The position numbers were made by a program, and so were the translations under genes. Shown in pieces: positions 12,600-23,484 of a stretch of DNA of 64,000 nt; the first letter of the stretch is position 1, and each line of letters opens with the position of its first letter. The DNA lies in the NCBI RefSeq assembly GCF_029227915.1, contig NC_079885.1, positions 27,035,001 through 27,099,000 of the forward strand, read 5' to 3'. This stretch comes from Hydractinia symbiolongicarpus. Its lineage: Eukaryota > Cnidaria > Hydrozoa > Anthoathecata > Hydractiniidae. Below the pieces are notes generated by a model. That model was not told the DNA's origin, did not search any database, and worked only from the letters and a program-made list of their open reading frames with translations.

Positions 12600-13648
12600 A
12601 AAGATTGGCCTGAAAGCATCCTTGATGCTCAGGATTTTGCACCAGAAGCATGAGCTAACTCAAAGGTACAAGAGAGTATACGCTGAGCGAAGTATATACA
12701 GGCATGCTAAAAAGTCACTCGAAGAGAAGCGTTTGATAACAACCGTCACAAGAACAAAGGACGCGCCCAAAAGTTGGCGCTGCGACACGAAAGGATTATT
12801 ATGAGTGCGGTAAGACGGCTTCGATAGAAATCTAATCCGTTTAGCACGGGTAGAATTTTAAAGGGATCAGGACTTCCTTCAAAAGTTAGCACAAGAGGCA
12901 TATGCCGTTGTTTGCGGAGTCACAAATTACGGTTTGTACAATTTAGGAAAAAGGGACATCTCAATTCACGAAACCAGCTTTTGAGAGTGAAATATGCTCG
13001 AGAACATTTAAAATTGCCGCACACATTTTGGACCAGTGACATTGGCATTTTCCTGGATGGAGTTGGGTTTGCTCATAAGCGGAATCCTGCCGGTGAAGCG
13101 AAAGTTGTTTTATTGATGACTTAGCACATACCCAGTGAAGGGCTGAAAATAATAACAAAGGGACGAAAAGAGGGAAGCGGAGGTCGCATGGCGATTTTTT
13201 TTTAGCATATCACATCACCACAGGGTTATAATGTGCCCCCATCATACTTGGAAAATTGACGGAAACAATTTTGCAACGAAGAGTTCCCGAAAGCGTTTGC
13301 ATGATGTGAGTACTGCACCGATCAAAAAGTTTCTACAAGACGGTTGTCTGAAACAAAATGCAGCGATGGCAAAGAAAGCGTGGGAAAAGTTGGGATGTGA
13401 ATTGGTAAAAATTCCTGCATGATCGCCCGATCTGAACGTGATTGAAATTGTTCCATCTGGTGTGAAGAAAGGTGAAAGGCGATGTCGCCAAGAAGAAAAT
13501 AACAAACGAAGATTACGAAGGCTTCGCAAAACGTGTTCAGCAAACCATAGAAAACTTTCAGGTGAAGACGACAAACAATTTGATCGAATTATTGCCAAAA
13601 AGACTCAGGTTGGTCATCAAAAGTAAAGGTTTCAGAACAAAATATTGA
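12600..13648 (+). pseudogene. Tc1/mariner-family transposase, inactivated
   Basis: Three frames in order make one transposase: an N-terminal helix-turn-helix-like part (12622-12804), then KLRFVQFRKKG...FWTSD...LDGVGFAHKRNP (12912-13124) with the first catalytic D, then FLQDG (second D, about 13340) and SPDLN (third D, about 13430). Translation in a shifted frame continues cleanly to IKSKGFRTKY and a stop at 13646-13648, the natural C-terminus. Lesions include TGA at 13420-13422 just before SPDLN, probably an Arg CGA that lost a CpG, plus at least three frameshifts. The gap between the second and third D is 29 positions counting the stop, so a D at the third place rather than E. Terminal repeats were not found. 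Activity is excluded. Confidence 0.75.
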
Positions 13649-13725
13649 ACATTTACATTTGTGATAACATTGTAGCCTCTAAGTGTTTGTGTGGCTATAA
13701 TTCTTAAGTTGTTTTTAACTTTTAT

Positions 13726-13921
13726 TGCGTCACCAGTGCGTCTTTCGCTTATCAAATTGTAACCAGTGTAATATGGATAAAAATGGAGCGTCACCAGCGT
13801 CACCAACTTTTTTCAGTAAACAATAATATCTCAATTCTTTAAAGAAAATCGTTGACGCTGGCGGCACACCTTTATTTCCAGAGCAAACCAGAGAAATGAT
13901 TAGTGCCGCACTGGTGACGCA
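13726..13921. repeat. Small element with 15-bp inverted ends TGCGTCACCAGTGCG
   Basis: TGCGTCACCAGTGCG at 13726-13740 recurs in inverted form at 13907-13921. Related GCGTCACCAGCGTCACC words lie inside (about 13790-13805) with an inverted partner GACGCTGGCGGCAC (about 13853). The 196-bp unit is non-coding and lies directly after the Tc1-like gene. No target duplication is obvious, so it may be a worn MITE or a cis-acting remnant of a larger element. Confidence 0.4.
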
Positions 13922-14029
13922 TCCGAAAATGATTGACAAACCGTAAAATTAACTCAAAACGTAATATAACAAGAAATGCTTGATGGAAAAAAACATTCGA
14001 AAACACATTAACCGTCCATTCCTCTTGTC

Positions 14030-14800
14030 ACCACAACGCTAAAGCAAAGTGGACTCTTTTTATTGTTTTGATTTGTTCTATGGGCACTAAGAAATTAAAA
14101 ATTCTCCAACGCGAGTTCATCATGTCTGTTTCTCTTTCGTCTCCGCAGTTGAATCTGCCAACATACTCTATTGTCATTTTGCTTGTAGCAAAAAATGGCA
14201 GAGTGTTACTTTTTTCAATTGTTAGATTATTTGCAAACTGGTTTTTAGTCTGGGTTGATGATGTACTGTCTGATCCTCCAAAAGAAGTAGGAAATCATTC
14301 CATTTAATAAGTTCTTCCGTCCATCGCAAGTCATTCAAAAGCACTACCTCGTATTCGTCCAGGTCAACCCAAAGGTACTTTCCTGCGGCCGGGTTTACAA
14401 AACATTTGAAGATGGACTTCAATGGTCAACATTTTATTGAATTTCATTCGTCCCTTTTTAAGACATTGATGTATAGCATCAGCAAAACCGAAAATCTTTA
14501 TATCATTGTTAACACGGACTTCTGCTGCCGCTTTCATCCAGGCACCGTCACAGCCTTCGATTAGGCTTATTAAGGTATGCATTTGCATACGATCCATGCT
14601 GTCGCATGTCGCAACCTCTGGAGCTGTATGTAGTTTCCACGTTGTGGTTATAAGGTTGGCTAAACCCTTCAACGATTTTTTTAGAATAAAGTTGTAAACG
14701 TCCGAAAGGCCCTCTCTTTCCCGCTTCTTAGCGTCAGCATGCAAGTTTCTCGTTGTGAAGATTGTTTTCAACAATAAACTTTGCAATGTCAAGTTTGATA
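14030..14800 (-). pseudogene. P-loop NTPase-type protein of an uncharacterised repeat family, Walker A deleted
   Basis: The main frame (14792-14364, 142 aa) contains CDSMDRMQMHTLISLIEGCDGAW and FADAIHQCLKKGRMKFN. The next part is in another frame (14422-14222): FVNPAAGKY, EVVLLNDLRW and LLLLE. A third frame continues to FFATSKMTIEY and DMMNSRWRIFNF near 14080. I recognise this order from uncharacterised multicopy invertebrate proteins that have a 'GPxxCGKT' P-loop between KFN and the FVNP segment, then a helicase superfamily 3-like core. Here KFNKML runs straight into LKSIF-like codons, so the P-loop looks deleted. Function would be ATP-dependent replication or packaging if the family is SF3-like; that part is inference. 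Decayed. Confidence 0.45.
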
Positions 14801-14989
14801 ACTTAGCTTTCCATTGTCGCGGGGTAAGGTTTGTTGAAACGGCTGGAGTAAAACTACGCCGCTACAGAAATATATCCTCCTTTTTAAAGGATGCTAATGG
14901 ATTTAGGCGGTACTATAAGCAACCATTACATATAGTCTCGCGTGATAAAAAAAATCTCTATTTGCATACATTGACAAGATTTTAATGAC

Positions 14990-16999
14990 GTCATTAAAAT
15001 ACCTTTATACCCTCCTCCTTATACAGAACAAATTTTTTTTTAGTGTCAAATTTCCTAAAGCTCTTTGTAGACTTAATCAGATTCCGTTTATCGGAAAAGA
15101 CTAGCACTTAAGATTTGTCAAATATAAGCCACCTAGCAAACTTCAAAAAAAGTTTTCTTATGAGGAGCCATGTTTTCAGCTTAAGAAGGTCAAAAGAAAA
15201 AGAGAATAGCACTCCCACTGGCATAATTTCAAACAGTCATAATAAAGAAAGACAGTCATAGAATTTCAAATAGAAAGATTTTATTCACACGTAAACTTCT
15301 TTAAGGAAACCACGTTTTCTGGTACCGCGGTTGTTGTACCACCACACTAACAATTTTTCACCAGCAATGAACGAAGAAAAAGTGATCTTATCAGGTGAGG
15401 AATAAGTTAAACCTGCAACTGACGTGCCCACAATAATTTCAAAAGAAAAGGGACGATCAAATCCGTGTTTTCAGCCTAATAAGCAGTTTGCTCAGAACGA
15501 TAGTTAAGTAAGGAGAAAAAGATGAACTAACCTTTATGGAAATCATGAAAAAAATTAACGAGGCAAACTAAGAGGTTATGTGATTGAGATAATAACTTCA
15601 GTAAGTAAATTGATGACACCTAGGCTCACCCTCATAAGTGTTTTAGAGTCAACTTAAAATTTGACCTTCAGCCAATTGGAATTCTGCATTGAATTCCCTT
15701 TCGATGGGCTTAACACTGCTGATCTCTTTAATTTATTGAGCGACATGGTAGCAAGCATTGACAAGACTGCGTATAATTCCGTTATATGATGTACAGAAAT
15801 GCGCCAAACAGGTGGCCTATTCGCATCATGTAGGTCTAAAATATTGTACAATATAGCTTTTATTACTTAAGTGAAAATGGTAATATAGTGCTTTTCTCTA
15901 AAATGATCTTAGATCTTTGTTCAGGCAGCCTTAAAGAAAAAAAACCTTCCTTTCAGGACGGTGCAGGAAAAAGGTGTGCAAATGTTAAGCTAAAGTTTTC
16001 AATGCAGTTTTAAGAGGATGTCGAGGAATTCAAAAGTAAAAAGGTGCATTTTACTATTCCAAACAGTGTCAAAATTTTAATTTTAACACCAGAATACTAG
16101 CAAGATGAATTCGGATACTTTATTTTTTAAATGTTAATACAGTCAAAAAGTAAGCTGGATATTCAGATTTAGAAATTCGGTGCTGTTGGATACATGTTCG
16201 AAAGTTTCTTTGATACACAGATTTTACTTGACACAGAAATAACATCGATATCAGATATCCTTCACAATACAAATTTGCTAAGAGTACAGTGATGAGACCG
16301 CAGTAGCATAGGATGGGTGGGCTTAGCTGTTATCGTGCATGGAGCTTAAGACTACTCGCCATATAATCAATCTGCTACTTGACTTCAACGCTGTGAAATT
16401 ATTATCAGAAAAAGCCTTAAAGTGCATTTTTAAACTTGCAGTGTTATTGACTTAAAATAAAAAGCAAAAATGTCTTCTTACCAGCTGGTAAGATAAATGT
16501 TTGTAAAAACTTCACTAGGCAGTATTTCTAATAAAAAAATTGATGACATTTCAAAGCTCTCTGCTAATACTAACAGATAATGTTCGATTATTCTGTAGTC
16601 TTGTTCTATTAAATAAGTATATACAACTAATATCCAGACCATAAAATTACACTTAAGTCTTGGTGCAAATGAAGGTTTTCTTTTTATTTTATTCGTATTC
16701 TCTACAACCTGTTGCACTATTTATACATTTCAATTTACTCTTAGGAAATTGTAAGATATATTTAATATATATATATAGGTGTAATTGTCCTTCTTTACAT
16801 TGTAAATTTTATAACAGTTCCTATACTACTGTTTGCTAATAATTTTAATAAAGTTTTTTCAAAGCAACTTGTAAATATTTTATTATAAATAATGATGTCT
16901 AGAAGTCAAGACAAAAATGTCTTTAAATTAATAAAGCTTGTTTCCATGATGTAGAGAATAATTTCTTAATCCTGTCTGGCCATACTGGTGATTTATTTA
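14990..16999. other. Gene-free stretch
   Basis: Two kilobases of AT-rich DNA with no supported gene. Minus-strand frames at 15654-15851 and 16478-16717 lack recognisable domains. A TA microsatellite lies near 16760-16780. Confidence 0.4.
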
Positions 17000-17001
17000 T
17001 A

Positions 17002-17348
17002 GACAGGGCATATAGTCTAGCAATCTAACAAAATGCCTAATTTAACTTTTTATTGTGGAATCTGATAGATTAGGTAGGAAGCTTCAAAAAACCACCGAAT
17101 ACCTTTCCGGGAAAACTTCCGGCGTCACGTGACTGATGGCGTCAAATGCGGCAAAAATTGTGCACAAATCCTGCGATAACTCGTGAACGGTATAAAATAT
17201 AAACTTAAAAATGGCATATTTGGCATCGGCTAAATAAGACCTTTTGAATGATATACAGTTTTATTAGTCTGCTACATATTTGAAATTTTCCTCCTCCGCA
17301 GCGACCACGAAATTACTTTTTGAAAGTTGTTACTCGAATTGCGCTATT
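17002..17348. repeat. Left terminal inverted repeat
   Basis: Pairs with 21223-21570. The outer roughly 300 bp, to the CCTCCTCCGCAGCG segment at about 17290-17305, is almost identical in inverted orientation. The inner 40 bp is similar but diverged. It contains TTCCGGCGTCACGTGACTG, a CACGTG palindrome present in both repeats that could bind a transposase or a host E-box factor (inference). Confidence 0.85.
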
Positions 17349-17681
17349 CAAATAGAAATTCTCGAAAACGTGATTCTAAAAACAACCGCTATTCATATCT
17401 TTACTCGTAAAACATAATGGATATTATAGAATAACAGGAAAAGCCCCATTGAGAGTTGATATGAATGTGAGTCGGGGCACCTGAAGATCATTCCGGTGTT
17501 GTGACGACAAAGCGAAGTTATGTTAGGTGAGAAAATGAAGTTTGAAAGAATGAATGAACTTGCTTGTTAGTTATGGGAATATCATTTACATTTCTCTACA
17601 ATTTCGTGCATTACTCTTTTTGATCGCTTATGTGCTGGTCGAGTTCGATTGTTTCACCACATTCAAAAAATATGAAAGAAT

Positions 17682-20600
17682 ATGGCCCTATCGTCTTCAT
17701 TTCTCAGTCTTGAACAAACAAGTCAAAAATGTTTATTATGTGATGGTTCTTTTTCGCAAAAAGATTCCCAAAAAAGTTTTTCACAGCAAGGATGGGAGAA
17801 CTTGAAGAGGATTGCAGAAGAATGGAACTGTATTGATATCGATCGAAATGACAAGTATTTCTCTTTTCGTTATGTTCACTCGCGAATTGGTGATGTTATT
17901 GAAGCATTTGGTAAAGCTCATAAAAATTGTAGTATTACATTTGGAACGAAAGTGGAAAACTACAGGAAAAGATACGGAGAAATTAAGACAAGTGTTCTCG
18001 AACAAGAATCAGAGGATCTAACAAGTGATGTTCAGACTAGAAGATCACAAAGAGAAGCCAAAAAAAGAAAACAAATTTGTTTTATTTGTAATGAAAGAAG
18101 GGAAACGGACGGTGGATCATATAATCAAGCTGGACTTGGTAGATGCGAACAGGAAAGCTCTCGTCAAAGGATTCATGCAAGGACTGAGCTGTTTATTTCT
18201 AAACCGACTTACCGATTTCACGAGGCCGCAAAAAGACTGCAGGTATTGCAAGGTGGACAGTCTTTTGATCTTTATGCCATTGATATTTATTATCATAAAA
18301 ACTGTTACCTTAAGTATGCAATAAACCAGCCTTCGGGTATTGAAGAAGAACAAGAATCTTCGAAAGACAAAGAAAAGCAATTCATAATCGAAGAGTTCTT
18401 CAGAATAGTTGGATGGAAAGTAATTGGGAAGAAGGAGGCATATCTTCTCCACCAGTTATTATCAGACATAAAGGTTATATGCGAAGAAAATAACTTAGAG
18501 CCTGCTTTCATGCACACTGTGTCATTGAAGAGAGAATTGGTGAAGCAATTTGGATCTGAGATTGATTTTTTTACAACAGGGATTTCCCTGTTGTAAAAAA
18601 ATCATCGTTACTCAATCAACGTTATTGTTCATTCGGCGCTCATGAGTCCCTGCGAGTATAGCGTTGCAACACTGCTTGGCCATGGACTGAGGGATATGGA
18701 TCACATTCGTTCGTTTGCAAATTTCATCAAGAGCAAAGTCAAAGAGCGAGAGCCAGAAAGTTTACCAAAAACTCCTGATGAAATGATCGCAGACTTCAAC
18801 AAGGGCCCGATGCCTGAATTATACAATATTATATATGCCACGATGTATCCGAATTTTAAGACCAATGATGAAGGTTATGCCATTACGCAGTCAAGTAACA
18901 TTGCCAATAAGATTTGGTCAATAGCATCAGATTGGCAGTCGCTAATCACTCGCCAGAAGAATGTAAAACAAGCCATGCTAGGACTGACAATACACAGACT
19001 TACTGGTAGTAAAGAGGCAGCCGCACATCTTCACAATCTTGGCCATTCAATTTCGTACAATGAAATCAGAAAATACAATGATGCATGGTCCTCCGCTCAG
19101 TTTGAAGTACACAAACGTTTTGTGAAAGGATACCCTCTACATTCGACCATTGATAACAATGATGGCCGCCAGGAAACTCTTACCGGTGTTGGAACCACTC
19201 ATGATACGAACAGCACACTGTTTCAGCCATTTATTCCAGGTAAATTTTTGTAGATTTTCTAGATTCTGTTTCTGATGTATAGACTTGAGCAGATTCCAGA
19301 TTTATGAACAATTAAATACCCTAATTTTGATTTATTACAGGTGACAGCATTCTTCATGAAACGAAATCAACAATTCAAGAACTAGTTCCCTGTGAGGAAA
19401 TTGTTACTAACAATATTGAAGAATATCATCTTGGTGCGAGAGCGGATCCTCTTGCATTTCCCGCTTATCAGGATGATGAAGGCACAGAGCTCCTTGAAGA
19501 AAGCTTTCGCAGAGATGTAGCGTGGTCATTAGCAAGTGGTCTGCCTGCTACTGACGGTGAACCTGATTTACCAATGTTGGGGTCTTGGACTGCTTTCAAT
19601 AGAAAGGTTTCTGATCGCAAGCAGAAAAAATCGCTCATTGAATACATGCCTGTAATAAATCAACCACCCGATATTTCAGTATGCAAGAACTATCTTGACA
19701 CCCTCAAACATGTAATGGATGATCTTGGATTAAAACATATTTTCGCCCACGCAGACGAAGAGGTATATGCCAGGCTTGTGCAGATAATATGGAAGAATAG
19801 CGATCTCTATAAGAATATCATTGTCCTTATGGGTGGCTTTCACCAATTACGTGTTCGCCAGCGATTAATCTTTAAGAGGCATTCGTGTATTGGCTACAAA
19901 GATTGGTTTGTTGACGCAGGGACAATTTCTGCTGGTTCTGTAGATCAAGCATTTGGAGGGAAGCATTACTATCGGTGTATGCGAATTCTGAAAGAGTCAT
20001 TCGCTGCTCTTGTCCAGTATCGTACAGAACAACTACGGGACAACTACGCGTCTTTATCTGATGGTCTGCGTGAGAGCCTGAAGTCACTGAGAGAAAATCC
20101 ATCCACAGAAGCACTTGAAGCGGTTATAGAATTAGATGAATTTGAAGAGTTAGTTCGTGAGATAAGTAGCTGCGAAAGTCCTCAACAAACAATGACTGTT
20201 GCGTACTTGAGAGATATATCGTCTTTACTAGCTCTGGTCTCTGCCGTTCGTGAAGGAAATTTCGAAAGACATCTTGAAGCAGAACGAGAAATGCTGAAGC
20301 AAGTGTTTGCTTTCGACCACCAAAACTACTCTCGCTATTTGACATTTCAGCATGTGCTATTGACGGATTTGAAATCAAGCAACAATCCAGCCTATCAAGA
20401 ACTGCTCGAGAGGGGATTCGGAGCGAATTATTCGGGAGAAAAGTTTGCAACAGTTCACGGGGATTTGGTCACTGAATATTTTAATCGCGAAACCAAAGGG
20501 ACAGCAGGTCCATTCAGATCCGGATTTAGTACCAATATCGACACAACTAACAAATGGGTGAAAACCGTTCACATTCACGCAAAGCTTCGTCTTACAATGC

Positions 20601-21075
20601 GTGATAAACTCAACATTAAAACAACGTCGACTCACAAAGACGGGTCCATTTACAATCTTATATTTGGCTGAACTGCTTAAACCATCACATAGTTCCGTTG
20701 AACATTGAAGATTTCGGATGGAAAATTGACCACGACAAGAAATTTGTAAATCCCGTTTGGTTTACTGGAAATCAGTTGCCAAGATCTCTTATTCGACAAA
20801 GGGGTAAATCCAGGAAGAAAACAGGTAACACTGGAGATGGTTTTGAAGCTGATAAAGAATCAGAAGCTGAGCAAACGGAACCTTCGCAGAAAAGGAAAAA
20901 AGTCACTCCCCGAGGGACGAAAAGAAGTAACGACACAAGCGACGACATGGAACAGAGAGAAAGCAGTGCTATGAATGAAACGGAAGGAGCTTCAGATAGT
21001 TCTGATTGGGAAAAAGACTTTACGACATCAGAAGAAGAAAAAACGGACTCTTCTGACAGTGACTATTTACCTTAG
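17682..21075 (+). pseudogene. DDE-like transposase gene, spliced, with one in-frame stop and one frameshift
   Basis: Reading from the ATG at 17682: a CLLC pair near residue 18, a second cluster CFICNE near residue 133, and YHKNCYLKY (about residue 206) look like paired zinc-binding units. Translation is in one frame to 19239 except TAA at 18594-18596. GT-AG intron 19240-19340 then joins in phase. Candidate catalytic acids are the D residues of IDNND (about 19150), AHADEEVY (about 19750) and a downstream FAFDHQNYSRY (about 20310); MGGFHQL (about 19830) is a family hallmark I have seen in uncharacterised invertebrate proteins. The tail, after a one-base shift between about 20600 and 20690, has FGWKID...WFTGNQLP and an acidic Ser-rich end at 21075. 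Role: cut-and-paste transposition (inferred). Confidence 0.62.
19240..19340 (+). other. Intron in the transposase gene
   Basis: 101 bp with GT at 19240, a TTTATTACAG acceptor ending at 19340 and T-rich sequence before the acceptor. Splicing joins CCAG to GTGACAGC and keeps the frame (Pro-Gly-Asp), while reading through meets a stop at 19251-19253. This is direct evidence that the element was expressed by a spliceosomal host. Confidence 0.7.
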
Positions 21076-21222
21076 ATCATTTTTGTACATAATAGCGTTG
21101 CAGCGTTTGGTTTCTTGTAGTTGAGTACTTAATCGTTTATTTCAGGCATCGCATTTCAGCGTGATATGCTATCTTAAAAGTAAAGAGAGAAAATTTTGGG
21201 AAGAGTTAAGTCAGTTCTATTT

Positions 21223-21570
21223 GCATAGCCCAATCCGAATAACGACTTTAAAGAATAAAATTTGCGGACGCTGCGGAGGAGGAAAATTTCAAATATGTAG
21301 CAGACTAATAAAACTGTATATCATTCAAAAGGTCTTATTTAGCCGATGCCAAATATGCCATTTTTAAGTTTATATTTTATACCGTTCACGAGTTATCGCA
21401 GGATTTGTGCACAATTTTTGCCGCATTTGACGCCATCAGTCACGTGACGCCGGAAGTTTTCCCGGAAAGGTATTCGGTGGTTTTTTGAAGCTTCCTACCT
21501 AATCTATCAGATTCCACAATAAAAAGTTAAATTAGGCATTTTGTTAGATTGCTAGACTATATGCCCTGTC
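21223..21570. repeat. Right terminal inverted repeat
   Basis: Inverted copy of 17002-17348, read as CGCTGCGGAGGAGG (about 21278) through to GCCCTGTC (21563-21570). A short open frame at 21161-21367 runs into it and is not a gene. Confidence 0.85.
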
Positions 21571-21572
21571 TA

Positions 21573-22331
21573 TTAAGCTGTGTCTTCTCCACGAGCCATT
21601 ACTGTATTTCCAATTTTGATGCAAATTAGTTTTAGAAATCTCAAAGAAAGACTTAAGACCAGGAAATGTTGTTGCTGTTTATGCGTCACAGGAGTCCCGT
21701 GACAAAGTTCTCTTGGCACGCTTATTTCAATTGGAAAAATGTTAATGGAATATTGCTTTTTAAATTATTTATAAACTAAGCAATGAATGATTTTTCTCAT
21801 TTTATGCCACTTTTCATTGTTTTTCTAACATATAATCCTTTACATTTGATTTCTCATCATACCTTATACTTTTCGACCTTAATCTATCAAAGTAAAGTCT
21901 AATAAAATCAAAATAACCAAATTCGCTATAACTTGGCTACGAACAGCCGAAAATATACTGTCAACTTGCTTCTTTGAGGAATATTATGCGAATGACACGT
22001 CTTTTTTTATAAACATGATTTTGCAAGTCATGCTCAGTATTTCTTTAAAAAAATTTCGTTTGAGACTGAAATGTTTCTTAACGCGTTTAGGCACTTTTAG
22101 CCTCGAGTTTATTATGCGATATGTATGTTAATTTGCCTTTTTTTCCTGTACTATTTTCATGCAGTGATGTTTTATATTTTACAAGCACGTAATCTGTGTA
22201 TATGTTTAACTAGGTTACAGGTTTAAAAGCATTTGATAACATGGAATCTTTCTTAGACACATACTACGCGCTTTTCGACAAACCCAAAGTTCTGCCCAAT
22301 GGCTACTGTAGTTAAATGACCAGCACCTCTG
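21573..22331. other. Gene-free stretch between two elements
   Basis: No supported gene or repeat boundary. AT-rich, about 760 bp, probably the host DNA or older debris into which the flanking elements inserted. Confidence 0.4.
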
Positions 22332-22417
22332 AATTTTATTTCATAAAATCTCAGTCGATCTAATACTGCGTTCTTCGAACCTAACCTTATCAGACTGGGA
22401 CACAGTCTCCCGTCCTC
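22332..22417. repeat. Left inverted terminal repeat of the DIRS element
   Basis: Begins ATTTTATTTCATAAAATC (itself near-palindromic) and includes TTCGAACCTAACC. It matches 26314-26399 in inverted orientation; the mismatch seen is in the CCCAGT/CCCTGT word. Confidence 0.85.
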
Positions 22418-22509
22418 TTTTAACTTTATCGTTCATCAGAGTAAAGACGTTTAAAAGTATAGAGAATCAAAATAATCCGGAAGCTATCGAAGAAAATCAA
22501 AATGATCAG

Positions 22510-23484
22510 ATGATAAATTTTAATGATGGTCATTCTCCTTCGGGGTCGAATGCCGACCACGGAGATGGCTATGGAGAGTTGCCAGATGGAACTCCCCAAA
22601 ATGAAGAAATAGGAGAAAGAAACACACCATGTGATAATGGCAGAGGGAGGTCACTTAAGAGAGCGAAGAAACGTAAAAGAAAGCGAGAGTCAAGTCGTAG
22701 TTCCACCTCCAGTGCCTCTCCTGTTATAAGACGTCATCACAACAAGAAGAAAAGTTCAAAAAAGAAACATAAAAAATCCTATTCTTCATCGTCATCATCT
22801 TCATCTTCATCTTCCTCATCCACGTCAGATAGTGACGATGACAGACGATTTAAAATAATCGCAGAAGAGGATAAGTACAAGTACAAATTGCCTGATAAAA
22901 TGGCAAAGTATGCTAATGAGCAATTTGAAACGTTTATAAAGGATAGTGATCTTAAGGATGCCATCAGGAGATATCATGTTTTGCAAGCTTTGTCAAATGG
23001 TTCACATAACTCAAAGAAAACACTGAGAGAAGAGGCAGAATTATTGCAAAAGCGCGACAAGAAACTATTTGGTAAAAGGTTTCATGAACATGTTAATCGT
23101 ACCACAAAATCGAAAAAACAAACAATTGATTTCTTCTCAGCAAAGAAAAAGACCTTTTCAGGAGGTCCATCAAAGTCACAGAGAGGGGGCTTTGGTGGAC
23201 CACGTAAAAAATACTTCTCTGATTATTATAGAAAGGCTGGGCAATCGAGCCAGCAAAATCGAGGCCAACAACAACAACATGGCTACCAGAATCAGGGGTA
23301 CAATGGTAAGAACACCTACTATTCAGGAAACCTTGCTCAACATACCCATGAAAATTCCATATGTTGTTCCACTATCAGAACTCAACAATGTTCACCCGTG
23401 GGTCAAAAAATTATTCTCTGCAATAAAAATATCAACAAATCTCCCGCTAGCTGGACGACTGAAGCATTTCACAGAAGCGTGTAA
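22510..23484 (+). CDS. DIRS gag-like protein
   Basis: A 324-aa frame. The N-terminus is Arg/Lys/Ser-rich with a run of more than ten serines (about residues 91-104) followed by an acidic DSDDD patch. Then comes a helical part with KLPDKMAKYANEQFETFI, which resembles the conserved segment of DIRS gag-like proteins, and a Gly/Gln-rich basic tail (residues about 215-270) suited to nucleic-acid binding. The last roughly 50 residues probably lie past the true end, because the pol reading in a neighbouring frame is already open there. Role: packaging of element RNA (by family). The start at 22510 is the first ATG of the long frame. Confidence 0.65.
   Translation: MINFNDGHSPSGSNADHGDGYGELPDGTPQNEEIGERNTPCDNGRGRSLKRAKKRKRKRESSRSSTSSASPVIRRHHNKKKSSKKKHKKSYSSSSSSSSSSSSSTSDSDDDRRFKIIAEEDKYKYKLPDKMAKYANEQFETFIKDSDLKDAIRRYHVLQALSNGSHNSKKTLREEAELLQKRDKKLFGKRFHEHVNRTTKSKKQTIDFFSAKKKTFSGGPSKSQRGGFGGPRKKYFSDYYRKAGQSSQQNRGQQQQHGYQNQGYNGKNTYYSGNLAQHTHENSICCSTIRTQQCSPVGQKIILCNKNINKSPASWTTEAFHRSV

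Larger units (their letters stand above)
17000..21572 (+). mobile_element. DNA transposon of unassigned superfamily with about 350-bp inverted repeats
   Basis: The two ends are mirror copies beginning TAGACAGGGCATATAG. Outside, the left flank ends in TTA and the right flank starts with TTA. The target duplication is therefore TTA if the element starts at TAGAC, or TA if it starts at GACAGG. Between the repeats lies one plus-strand gene in at least two exons encoding a zinc-binding N-terminus and a DDE-like core, with no RT, helicase or polymerase. The long near-identical repeats suggest fairly recent insertion, yet the gene has one stop and one frameshift. I cannot assign it to Tc1, hAT, Kolobok, PIF or another named group from sequence alone. 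Confidence 0.7.
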
